DNA of 64,000 nucleotides from Halocynthiibacter sp. SDUM655004 (GTDB lineage: Bacteria > Pseudomonadota > Alphaproteobacteria > Rhodobacterales > Rhodobacteraceae), in contig NZ_JAPDUG010000001.1 in assembly GCF_026015885.1 (NCBI RefSeq), forward strand, positions 1,302,001 to 1,366,000, read 5' to 3'. A model generated the notes under the pieces. It did not search any database, had not been told where the DNA came from, and saw only the letters and a program-made list of their open reading frames with translations. The translations under genes were made by a program, and so were the position numbers. Every line of letters starts with the position of its first letter. The stretch's first letter is position 1. Of the stretch, positions 18,051-25,477 are shown piece after piece.

Positions 18051-19805
18051 TTAAACTAGAACCGCGCCGGTATCACCAATTGCATCGGAGGTGTCGGCTT
18101 CGCCCATGATCATATCGTTATGTGCCTTGCCGGACGGGATCATCGGGAAACAGTTCTCGTGCTTCTCGACAAGGCAATCAAAGATCACCGGACCGTCGTA
18201 TTCGATCATTTCCATGATCGCGTCATCAAGGTCTGCGGGGTCGGTGCAGAGGATGCCTTTCGCGCCAAAGGCTTCGGCGAGCTTGACGAAGTCAGGCAAG
18301 CTTTCGCTCCACGAATGGCTGTAGCGCTCGCCATGCAAGAGCTCTTGCCACTGGCGCACCATTCCGAGGCGCTCGTTGTTCAGAATGAACTGCTTTACCG
18401 GCAGGCGATACTGCGCCGCTGTGCCCATTTCCTGCATATTCATCAACCAGCTCGCTTCGCCGGCAACGTTGATCACAAGCGCGTCGGGGTGGGCGACCTG
18501 AACGCCGATACTGGCGGGGAACCCATAGCCCATCGTTCCAAGCCCGCCCGATGTCATCCAGCGGTTTGGCGCTTCAAAGCCAAGGAATTGCGCTGCCCAC
18601 ATCTGGTGTTGGCCAACCTCGGTCGTGATATAGCGATCATATTTTTTCGTAAGCGCTTCAAGGCGTTGCAGCGCGTACTGTGGTTTGATGATTTTGTCTG
18701 AATTGATATAGGACAGGCAGCGGCGGGCGCGCCATTCGTCAATTTGCGCGTGCCATTTGGACAGCGCCTCTGCGTTGGTTTTGCGGCCGCGTGCCTTCCA
18801 GATTTTGAGCGCATCCTCAAGCACATGGCCAACGTCACCGATGATCGGAACATTAACGTGGATCACTTTGTTGATCGAAGAGGCGTCAATGTCGATGTGA
18901 ACCTTGGTGCTTTTTGGGCTGAACGCATCGAGGCGGCCTGTGATCCGGTCATCAAACCGCGCGCCGATGTTGATCATCACGTCACAGTCGTGCATCGCCA
19001 TGTTGGCCTCATAGAGACCATGCATACCGAGCATACCGATCCAGTTTTTGCCTGATGCGGGATATGCGCCAAGCCCCATGAGGGTGGATGTAACTGGAAC
19101 ATTCGCGGCATCGGCCCATTCACAAAGCAATTGGCTCGCGGCAGGACCAGAGTTGATGACGCCACCGCCCGTATAGAAGATCGGCCGCTCGGCTGTTTCG
19201 AGCAGTTCAACCATTGCGGTGATGGCTTCAACGTCGCCTTTCATTGACGGCTGGTAATTCGCGACATTCGCTGTTTTCGGCTCTGTATATGTGCCTTTGG
19301 CGAACTGAACATCCTTCGGGATATCAACAAGCGTCGGGCCCGGGCGGCCTTCGGTTGCAACGTGAAAGGCTTGGTGGATCGTTTCGGCAAGCTTGTCCGT
19401 TTCCTTCACCAGCCAGTTGTGTTTGGTGCAGGGGCGGGTGATGCCAACCGTGTCGGCCTCTTGAAAACCGTCGGTGCCGATCATGAAGGTCGGAACCTGT
19501 CCGGTGAGAACAACAAGCGGGATCGAGTCAAGGAGCGCATCGGTCAACCCCGTAACAGCGTTGGTCGCGCCAGGGCCGGAGGTTACCAAAACAACGCCGG
19601 GCTTTCCGGTGCTGCGCGCATAGCCTTCGGCAGCGTGAACAGCGCCTTGCTCATGACGTACGAGGATATGGCGAATGTCGTTCTGTTGAAAAATCTCGTC
19701 ATAGATGGGTAGGACAGCGCCACCGGGATATCCAAAGATTGTATCCACACCCTGATCCTTCAGGGCTTGGACGATCATTTTTGCTCCGGTCATCTGCCGT
19801 TTCAT
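18051..19805 (-). CDS. ilvI: Acetolactate synthase large (catalytic) subunit
   Basis: 584 residues, a thiamine-diphosphate and FAD enzyme that condenses two pyruvates, or pyruvate and 2-oxobutyrate, at the first common step of valine, leucine and isoleucine synthesis. Features in order are GYPGGAVLPIYDEI, the catalytic Glu in RHEQGAVHAAEGYAR, TSGPGATN, the central FAD/DHS domain with GARFDDRITG, and the ThDP site from TSGGLGTMGYGFPA through NNERLGMVRQWQ. The start at 19805 has GGAG six bases ahead; an upstream in-frame TTG is not needed. A leader peptide and attenuator precede the gene. Confidence 0.97.
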   Translation of the reverse strand: MKRQMTGAKMIVQALKDQGVDTIFGYPGGAVLPIYDEIFQQNDIRHILVRHEQGAVHAAEGYARSTGKPGVVLVTSGPGATNAVTGLTDALLDSIPLVVLTGQVPTFMIGTDGFQEADTVGITRPCTKHNWLVKETDKLAETIHQAFHVATEGRPGPTLVDIPKDVQFAKGTYTEPKTANVANYQPSMKGDVEAITAMVELLETAERPIFYTGGGVINSGPAASQLLCEWADAANVPVTSTLMGLGAYPASGKNWIGMLGMHGLYEANMAMHDCDVMINIGARFDDRITGRLDAFSPKSTKVHIDIDASSINKVIHVNVPIIGDVGHVLEDALKIWKARGRKTNAEALSKWHAQIDEWRARRCLSYINSDKIIKPQYALQRLEALTKKYDRYITTEVGQHQMWAAQFLGFEAPNRWMTSGGLGTMGYGFPASIGVQVAHPDALVINVAGEASWLMNMQEMGTAAQYRLPVKQFILNNERLGMVRQWQELLHGERYSHSWSESLPDFVKLAEAFGAKGILCTDPADLDDAIMEMIEYDGPVIFDCLVEKHENCFPMIPSGKAHNDMIMGEADTSDAIGDTGAVLV

Positions 19806-19852
19806 CTTATGCTCCAATAATTGCGTGCCTTGCACGATCTTAACTCTGCTAC

Positions 19853-19880
19853 AAAAAAGCCCCCGGAAATTTCCGAGGGC
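19853..19880 (-). terminator. Attenuator hairpin in the ilvIH leader
   Basis: On the minus strand GCCCTCGGAAA/TTTCCGGGGGC forms a continuous stem (one G-T) followed by six T, 48 bases before the ilvI start. Upstream, GCGCATGGG inside the leader-peptide gene can pair with CCCATGCGC just before the terminator and touches its base, giving a possible alternative structure. Confidence 0.8.
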
Positions 19881-19905
19881 GCATGGGGATAAATCTGGAT
19901 TTCCG

Positions 19906-19953
19906 TTACCGGCCCATGCGCATCTTTTCGACTAGAATGACAACAAACGACAT
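19906..19953 (-). CDS. ilv leader peptide, 15 aa
   Basis: The peptide reads MSFVVILVEKMRMGR. Residues 4-8 are Val-Val-Ile-Leu-Val, exactly the amino acids whose synthesis the downstream genes control. The ATG has AGAGGAG eight bases upstream, and the stop lies 25 bases before the attenuator stem. This is the classic layout for transcription attenuation: ribosome stalling on scarce branched-chain tRNAs would prevent termination and let ilvIH be transcribed. Function is inferred from sequence and position; the exact competing RNA structures need folding. Confidence 0.85.
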   Translation of the reverse strand: MSFVVILVEKMRMGR

Positions 19954-19981
19954 TGTCGCGGCTCCTCTGTATGCTTTGGGG

Positions 19982-20009
19982 ACATTACAACAAAAAAACC
20001 GAGCGTCAA
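19982..20009 (-). promoter_or_regulatory. Candidate ilv promoter
   Basis: Minus-strand TTGACG (20004-20009) and TAATGT (19982-19987), 16 bp apart, lie about 30 bp ahead of the leader-peptide start. The -35 is near-consensus and the -10 weak, as often seen for regulated alphaproteobacterial promoters. Confidence 0.45.
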
Positions 20010-20019
20010 CACCGAAAAT

Positions 20020-20035
20020 GCGACAAATGTGTCGC
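20020..20035. promoter_or_regulatory. Palindrome just upstream of the ilv -35 element
   Basis: GCGACA-AATG-TGTCGC is a perfect 6-bp inverted repeat with a 4-bp spacer, ending 10 bp before the candidate -35. The position suits an activator site. Regulator unknown. Confidence 0.4.
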
Positions 20036-20221
20036 CTGAGGGATAAAATATTGCCGAAAGTTGCGAATTATAGAGGTTGAGAGGTAATTTTCGCAAAGCC
20101 GGGCGGAGAATACAGGGGCGTGTCAGCATGGTTTCCCCGTTTGGGCGCGGAGAAACGATGGGGTGTTCCACCAGTTTCGACGATTTCGGCTATTCTAAGG
20201 GAGCGCTTAACTTCAATGCGC

Positions 20222-20965
20222 TTATGACAGCGCGAGCAACAAATCGGCCATCCGACGAGCATAGTCAGGCTCTTTGTCCCAGCCGCTTGCCGCTTCCCAA
20301 GCATAATAAGCGCGCTGTTCGTTTTTTGTGGTGCGGTCAAAGGGCAAGAGCGGGAATTCGTCAAACAGCGCAATATCCCTACGGGCTTCATCCCAATCGA
20401 TCAACACGGCGCGGCCGCTTCCCGTCATCAGAATATTTCCGGCCCCGAGATCACCATGGATTACCTCAAGCGGATTGGTGCAGAAATTTTCCCACGCCGT
20501 ACGCGCGGCCGCCGCGATTTCATCGGGAAGGTTGCTAAAGTCGATGTCAGGGCCTTTGTCTTGATAGAGATAGTCACAGCTCGCCAGACATCCGGGGCGT
20601 TGCGGCATGCTGGCCGCCGCAGCGCGGAATTCGCGCATTGAACTTGCGAGATCAGGTAGGGAGCTTGTGGGGTAGGGTGTACCGAACTCGAAGCTTTCAA
20701 GTGTCCAGCCATCCTGTGCCAGCGTGCCGCCACGTGTCCTGTAACTGCGCGGCGTTATGAACCCAACTGACTCTGCATGGCGCTTGGCTTCTTGGAGCCA
20801 TTCAAGCGAGTCTTGGGGCTCGGTTGTTGATTTTGCCACCAACTGGTTCTTGCCATCAGTCGCAAGGTAGACGCAGCTTCGCGTGCTTCCTTTGAGTGGG
20901 CGAAGTATTTCAATCTGCCCGAATTCGGACAGGTCCGGTCTATTGGATGCGGTTTTCCCGCTCAA
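20222..20965 (-). CDS. APH-fold phosphotransferase (aminoglycoside/choline kinase superfamily)
   Basis: 247 residues. The kinase core is visible: Brenner motif HGDLGAGN (170-177), with Asp172 as catalytic base, and the metal-binding IDWDEAR (189-195) corresponding to DFG. An N-lobe ATP-binding segment (LRPLKGSTRSCVYLATDGKNQLVAK) is recognisable, including the Lys of the AK pair. Members phosphorylate small molecules (choline, homoserine, sugars, antibiotics); the substrate is not readable here. Its ATG overlaps the stop of the response regulator (ATGA), tying it to a two-component system, which is unusual and suggests a joint role. Confidence 0.85.
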   Translation of the reverse strand: MSGKTASNRPDLSEFGQIEILRPLKGSTRSCVYLATDGKNQLVAKSTTEPQDSLEWLQEAKRHAESVGFITPRSYRTRGGTLAQDGWTLESFEFGTPYPTSSLPDLASSMREFRAAAASMPQRPGCLASCDYLYQDKGPDIDFSNLPDEIAAAARTAWENFCTNPLEVIHGDLGAGNILMTGSGRAVLIDWDEARRDIALFDEFPLLPFDRTTKNEQRAYYAWEAASGWDKEPDYARRMADLLLALS

Positions 20966-21612
20966 AACGACACGCCTGTGCCTTGAAGAACCCCGTGCTC
21001 CATGGCGTATCGCGTTAGGCCGGCGGTGGAGCTGATGCCGAGTTTTCGCTTGATGTTCTTGCGATGTGTTTCGACAGTTCGCACAGAGATATTGAGGCTG
21101 TTGGCCACCTCCTTGTTCGAGCGACCCTGCGCGAGTTCGAGTAGAATGGTTTGCTCGCGGCTGGTGAGGGGCATGCGGCCATCATGGGTTTTCGGCTCGA
21201 TCGCGGCAGTCGCGCCCGTGCAAAGATAGCTGCCACCCTTCATCACGGTATCAATTGCGGTTTTGATTTCTTCGGTCGGCACATCCTTGAGCAGATAGCC
21301 ACGCGCGCCGTGGGACAGCGCCGTTGAAATATATTCCGGTGTGTCGTGCATCGACAGGATCAGGATGCGGGCCTCTGGACGTATTTCCAAGACGATTTCC
21401 GCTGCGGATAGCCCCCCCATTTCAGGCATGTTGAGATCAAGCAGGATTACATCAGGTGCAAGTGTTTCCACCTGATCGATCAATTCGCGCCCATTGGTGA
21501 GCGTTCCGATCACCTCAATATCGGGGTAGGTTTCGATGATGGATTGGATGCCTTCGGCAACCATCGGATGGTCGTCAACGATCAGCACGCGTGTAGGGGC
21601 GTTGGTGGTCAT
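20962..21612 (-). CDS. Response regulator, NarL/LuxR family
   Basis: 216 residues. The receiver domain (about 6-122) has the acidic pair in LIVDDHP, the phosphoacceptor Asp59 (ILLDLNMPEMGG), Ser101-type ILSMHD and Lys in YLLKDV. The C-terminal LuxR-type helix-turn-helix (about 148-205) reads LTSREQTILLELAQGRSNKEVANSLNISVRTVETH. It should be phosphorylated by the kinase encoded immediately upstream, with which it overlaps by ATGA, and it overlaps the phosphotransferase gene downstream in the same way. The divergent TRAP transporter is the likely target. Confidence 0.95.
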   Translation of the reverse strand: MTTNAPTRVLIVDDHPMVAEGIQSIIETYPDIEVIGTLTNGRELIDQVETLAPDVILLDLNMPEMGGLSAAEIVLEIRPEARILILSMHDTPEYISTALSHGARGYLLKDVPTEEIKTAIDTVMKGGSYLCTGATAAIEPKTHDGRMPLTSREQTILLELAQGRSNKEVANSLNISVRTVETHRKNIKRKLGISSTAGLTRYAMEHGVLQGTGVSF

Positions 21613-23033
21613 GCTATTTCCTTTGCAGGGCGTTCGGGCGCGAGCAGGTGGCTCAGAGGGATACGAACCTCGATCACCGTGCCTTTGGCGCTGGATGTCA
21701 GGCGCAGGGTGCCGTCGAGTTGCTCGACGCGTTCCTGCATGTTGCGCAGCCCGATGCCGTTTTCGCGGCGTAGGCTCGCGCTGTCGGGTAGGCCGTGTCC
21801 GTTGTCGGCAATGCGCATCGTTGCGCCACGTTTGTGGCCTGAAATGCGCATGCTTACATAGGTGGCGCCGGAATGACGTTCGATATTGGTCAGGGCCTCT
21901 TGCGCGATCCGATACAGGGCGATTTTGCTTTCCTGATCGAGCCGGTTTCGGAATACGGCCGTTTCAAAGTCGGTCTTGATGCCTGTGCGCGCTGTGAAAT
22001 CCTTGGTTAGCGATTGCAGCGCTGGTCCGAGGCCAAGGTCGTCGAGGATGCCGGGGCGCAGATCGCGAGAAATGCGGCGGACTTCCTGAATGGCGCCGTT
22101 TAGGTGCGAAACCCCTTTCTCAAGGCTGTCAGAGGCGGTCGCGTCACCATTGGCAATCTTGCGCCGCGCCAATTCGAGCGCATAGCGCACGCCCACAAGG
22201 ATTTGGCTGATCGAGTCGTGAAGCTCGCGCGCCACGCGGCCGCGCTCTTCCTCTTGAGTGTCGAAAATCCGCTGTGTCAGGGTTTTGAGCTTGGCATCGG
22301 CAAGGCGGCGTTCGCGGATGTTCAGCATTAGCCCCGAGAAGAAAACCACAAGCAGAGCGCCAAGCGTGATTGCCATGATATAAACAAAGGTGGCTTGAAT
22401 ACGTTCCTCAACCGTCGCGCGGGCCGTGGCGACCGTGCCGAGCACATCGTCGATAAATACGCCCGTACCAACAGCCCACCGCCAGTTTTGTAGCCCGATG
22501 ACATAGGCAATCATTCGTCCGGTTTCGCCAGTCGAGGGTTTTTCCCAAAGAAACGTGTGATAGCCGGCGCCCGTACGGGCTTGCGCGATGAGCGTGTCTA
22601 CGATCGGGGTGCCTTCCTCATCGGCAAGCCCCGCCCAGTTTTTGGTGATAAGTTCGGTGCGGCGTGGGGAGACAAGATTGTTGCCGTCATAATCAAAGAC
22701 GAAATAGCTCCCATCTTCGCCAAATGTCATTGCCGAGAGGATCTGTGTGACACGCAGCTTGGCGTCATAATCATCCGGCGCAGCGCGACCATAGATAAAG
22801 AAGAACGCGCTTCGAGCGAGGTTCACATAGTTCTTTAGCTCGGTTTTCTTGGCTTCGATCAACTGATGCTCAAGCTGGCCGATTTCCTGATCTGCGAGCT
22901 TTTGGGATTGCAACGTCACCACAACAGAGATCGCCGCCGCCGCCACAATCAGCGGGACCGAGGCCAGCAAAAACACCTTCTGCCCGTAGGACAGATGGAG
23001 CTTGTTGTTCAATCTGGCGAGCAGTCCTGACAC
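21609..23033 (-). CDS. Sensor histidine kinase with periplasmic Cache domain (NarX-type kinase core)
   Basis: About 474 residues from the GTG chosen here. Two membrane helices (near 19-40 and 235-255) flank a single Cache sensor domain (YGRAAPDDYDAKLRVTQIL, GEDGSYFVFDYDGNNLVSP, WRWAVGTGVFIDDV). The kinase core is HisKA_3: His272 in RELHDSISQ, followed by an HATPase with NIERHSGA and ADNGHGLPD/GIGLRNMQERV. Cache domains commonly sense small carboxylates, consistent with the adjacent TRAP transporter. The frame is open up to an ATG at 23237, but that extension is not protein-like and would fill the divergent promoter region, so the start is uncertain. Confidence 0.88.
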   Translation of the reverse strand: MSGLLARLNNKLHLSYGQKVFLLASVPLIVAAAAISVVVTLQSQKLADQEIGQLEHQLIEAKKTELKNYVNLARSAFFFIYGRAAPDDYDAKLRVTQILSAMTFGEDGSYFVFDYDGNNLVSPRRTELITKNWAGLADEEGTPIVDTLIAQARTGAGYHTFLWEKPSTGETGRMIAYVIGLQNWRWAVGTGVFIDDVLGTVATARATVEERIQATFVYIMAITLGALLVVFFSGLMLNIRERRLADAKLKTLTQRIFDTQEEERGRVARELHDSISQILVGVRYALELARRKIANGDATASDSLEKGVSHLNGAIQEVRRISRDLRPGILDDLGLGPALQSLTKDFTARTGIKTDFETAVFRNRLDQESKIALYRIAQEALTNIERHSGATYVSMRISGHKRGATMRIADNGHGLPDSASLRRENGIGLRNMQERVEQLDGTLRLTSSAKGTVIEVRIPLSHLLAPERPAKEIA

Positions 23034-23205
23034 AGGGTGTTCCGGCGATTTGGTTAGGGGCGAGTCATTTGAGTTGCGGCAGAGTACTCCAAAACTGCAG
23101 CGAAAGCCCAGACTCCGTACAACACAAAGCCTGAAACGCCCGAATTCATTAAAGAAATCGGCAAAATTCGAGTGAAATACCCCGTTTCTGCGTAGTTGTT
23201 GGTAT

Positions 23206-23233
23206 TTGCCAATTTCGCTTCTCTTTGTATGGT
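23206..23233 (+). promoter_or_regulatory. Candidate promoter of the TRAP operon
   Basis: TTGCCA (23206-23211) and TATGGT (23228-23233) are 16 bp apart and 63 bp ahead of the binding-protein start, in the 263-bp divergent region shared with the sensor-kinase gene. Confidence 0.4.
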
Positions 23234-23296
23234 CCAAACACTTTCAACAATGACTCGGTCATAGGGGCCGGGTTTTCCAAAGGGGAGGAGACCTTT

Positions 23297-24382
23297 ATGG
23301 ATCGCCGTTCATTCCTGCGCACATCCGCACTTGGCGGGACAGCTGCTGCAGCATCGACACTCGCTACACCAAGCCTTTCGCAAAACAAACGCACACTGAC
23401 CATGGTTACATCGTGGCCACGCGGTTTTGCTGTTCTTGACGATGCCGCCAGCTACTTCGAGCAGGCTGTTAACACAATGTCCGATGGCGAGCTGACCATC
23501 GAGAAGAAAGCTCCAGGCGAGCTCGTTGGCGCTCTCGAAGTGTTTGACGCTGTTTCTTCCGGTCAGGCTGATCTCTATCACTCCGCTGACTACTACTATA
23601 TCGGTCAGCACCCAGCATATGCGTATTTCACCGCTGTGCCATTCGGCGCAACCGGTCAAGAGCTGACAAACTGGTACCTGCACGGTGGCGGTCACGAGCT
23701 TCACAACGAGCTTGGCGAAATCTTCAACCTCAAGTCGTTCCTCGCTGGTAACTCCGGTTCCCAGTCCGGTGGTTGGTTCCGCAAGGAAATCAACTCCGCA
23801 GAAGACCTCAACGGCCTCAAGTTCCGTATGCCTGGCCTCGGTGGCAAGGTTCTCGGCAAACTGGGTGCGTCGGTTCAGAACATCCCAGGCGGCGAACTTT
23901 ACCAAGCGCTGTCTTCCGGTGCTCTTGACGGTCTGGAGTGGGTTGGCCCATTCGCTGACGAACGCGCTGGCTTCCAAGAAGTTGCCAAAGTTTACTACAC
24001 TGCGGGCTTCCACGAGCCAGGTTCCGGCCTCTCCGCTGGTATGAACCTTGACGTTTACAACAGCCTGACACCATCGCAGCAGTCCATCATTGCGAACGCT
24101 GCTATGGCGACAACGCACTACAACCTCAGCCAAACACTTGCGAACAACGGTGCAGCTCTTGCCCGTCTGCAGCAGCAAGGCGTTAAAACACTTCAGTTCT
24201 CTGATGATGTTTGGGATAGCTTCGGTGCGGCTTCTAAAGAAGTTATGGACGAAAACATGGATGATCCGCTCTTCGCAAAAGTCCGCGAGAGCTTTGAAAC
24301 ATCTCTGGCGTCTTCTGCTTCTTGGATCCAGAAGTCTGACGGCTACTATGTCGCTCAGCGTACACGGGTTCTCGGCGGCTAA
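23297..24382 (+). CDS. TRAP transporter solute-binding protein (TakP/FcbT1-like DctP)
   Basis: 361 residues. It starts MDRRSFLRTSALGGTAAAA, a Tat-type signal (RRSFLR), so it is probably exported folded. The mature protein has the TRAP binding-protein pattern: TMVTSWPRGF, GADLYHSADYYY-type core, LKFRMPGLGG with the conserved carboxylate-binding arginine, and LEWVGPFADERAGFQEVAKVYYTAGFHEPG, which resembles the branch binding 2-oxo or 2-hydroxy acids (TakP, lactate-binding homologues). The substrate is therefore likely a small carboxylate. GGGAGGAG precedes the ATG. Codon choice (GCT, GTT, GGT, TCC) looks unusually uniform, suggesting high expression. Confidence 0.93.
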   Translation: MDRRSFLRTSALGGTAAAASTLATPSLSQNKRTLTMVTSWPRGFAVLDDAASYFEQAVNTMSDGELTIEKKAPGELVGALEVFDAVSSGQADLYHSADYYYIGQHPAYAYFTAVPFGATGQELTNWYLHGGGHELHNELGEIFNLKSFLAGNSGSQSGGWFRKEINSAEDLNGLKFRMPGLGGKVLGKLGASVQNIPGGELYQALSSGALDGLEWVGPFADERAGFQEVAKVYYTAGFHEPGSGLSAGMNLDVYNSLTPSQQSIIANAAMATTHYNLSQTLANNGAALARLQQQGVKTLQFSDDVWDSFGAASKEVMDENMDDPLFAKVRESFETSLASSASWIQKSDGYYVAQRTRVLGG

Positions 24383-24404
24383 GCCAAGACGTGTGACAAT
24401 ATCG

Positions 24405-24432
24405 GGGCCTTCTGCGCAATCGCAGGGGGCCC
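24405..24432 (+). repeat. Intercistronic hairpin between binding-protein and small-permease genes
   Basis: GGGCCTTCTGCG pairs along its whole length with CGCAGGGGGCCC (two T-G pairs) around CAAT. No T run follows. In transport operons such a stem often protects the upstream mRNA and lets the binding protein be made in excess over the permease; this is inferred here. Confidence 0.7.
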
Positions 24433-24569
24433 TCTGACGTTGAGTGAGTTGCGCATGTAGCTCGGGGCCAAGCCCACAAAGAGAGCGCACGTAACACTTT
24501 TCCTCGACAGGAATTGCCGCCGGTCCCGACGTGCAATTCAGCTAATTTAAAGAGAACAGGGGGACGGAA

Positions 24570-25460
24570 ATGCTGGATGGCATTATCTGGTTCTTTAAGA
24601 ACATCTTACTCGGGTTCTACAACTTCGGATACGCTGTGACGCATCCGCATTTGTGGCTCAACTGGTCTGACAAAGCCGCGTTGATGAACTTTATCTACTA
24701 CGGTGGATCGGTCGAGTTCTTCTTTGTGGTGCTTGATGCCTTCCTTGTGCTGACGGTGATTGGCCTATGGCGCAATAGCTTCATGTGGGGCTGCGTGCGG
24801 CTCTTTGAGGGGATCGGTAACTGGGTTGGCCGTATCTTTGCGTGGGCTGGCCTTGCGATGGTGCTTCAGCAGATCATCATTGTCTTTGTGCAGCGTATCT
24901 TTACGCAGGCGCAGATCAGCTTCGGTTTTGGCCCCGCGCTCACCAAAGACATCTCGTGGTGGAGTGAAGAACTCAAGTTCTACAATGCGCTCGTGGTGGC
25001 GCTCTGTGTCTCTTATACCTTTGTTCAGGGTGGGCATGTGCGGGTGGACCTTGTCTATTCCGCTGTTAAGTTCCGCACCCAACGCGCAATCGACATGTTC
25101 GGCTCGATCTTCTTTATGATGCCGATGGCCGTTCTGATCTGGATGTACGCGTGGTTCTTTATGTGGCGTCACCTCGTGACCCCGAAGATTTCCGCGACGG
25201 ACAAGCTCGAACTGCTCGAGAAAAAGGCGCGTATCCTCAAGTGGAATGTTGAAACCATCGGCTTCTCGCCAAACGGGTTCAACGGCTATTTCCTGTTCAA
25301 AATCCTGCTCTTGCTGTTTACGGCGCTGGTGTTCATCCAAGCCGTGGCCTTCTTCTACCGCTCCTATCTCGAGCGCAAAGAAGGGCCGGCAAGCGAAGGC
25401 AAATTCCTCGACCGCGACACACTCGGCGAGGGCGAAGAAGCCTACGAAGGCACGCATTAA
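24570..25460 (+). CDS. TRAP transporter small permease subunit (DctQ type), enlarged
   Basis: 296 residues versus roughly 160-200 for a typical DctQ. Hydrophobic segments are visible around 45-65, 85-110, 140-160, 175-205 and 240-265, more than the usual four. The family signature QGGHVRVDLVYSAVKFRTQRAIDM is present near residue 152. An extra N-terminal amphipathic/hydrophobic region (ILLGFYNFGYAVTHPHLWLNW) and a charged insertion (KLELLEKKARILKWNVET) account for the size. The C-terminus is acidic. It lies 17 bp before the large permease gene. Confidence 0.9.
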   Translation: MLDGIIWFFKNILLGFYNFGYAVTHPHLWLNWSDKAALMNFIYYGGSVEFFFVVLDAFLVLTVIGLWRNSFMWGCVRLFEGIGNWVGRIFAWAGLAMVLQQIIIVFVQRIFTQAQISFGFGPALTKDISWWSEELKFYNALVVALCVSYTFVQGGHVRVDLVYSAVKFRTQRAIDMFGSIFFMMPMAVLIWMYAWFFMWRHLVTPKISATDKLELLEKKARILKWNVETIGFSPNGFNGYFLFKILLLLFTALVFIQAVAFFYRSYLERKEGPASEGKFLDRDTLGEGEEAYEGTH

Positions 25461-25477
25461 TCTAAAGGGCAGAACCT

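Noticed and set aside
23309-24490. 393-codon minus-strand open frame opposite the TRAP binding-protein gene
   Set aside because: Shadow created by the biased codon use of the real gene; no recognisable domain.
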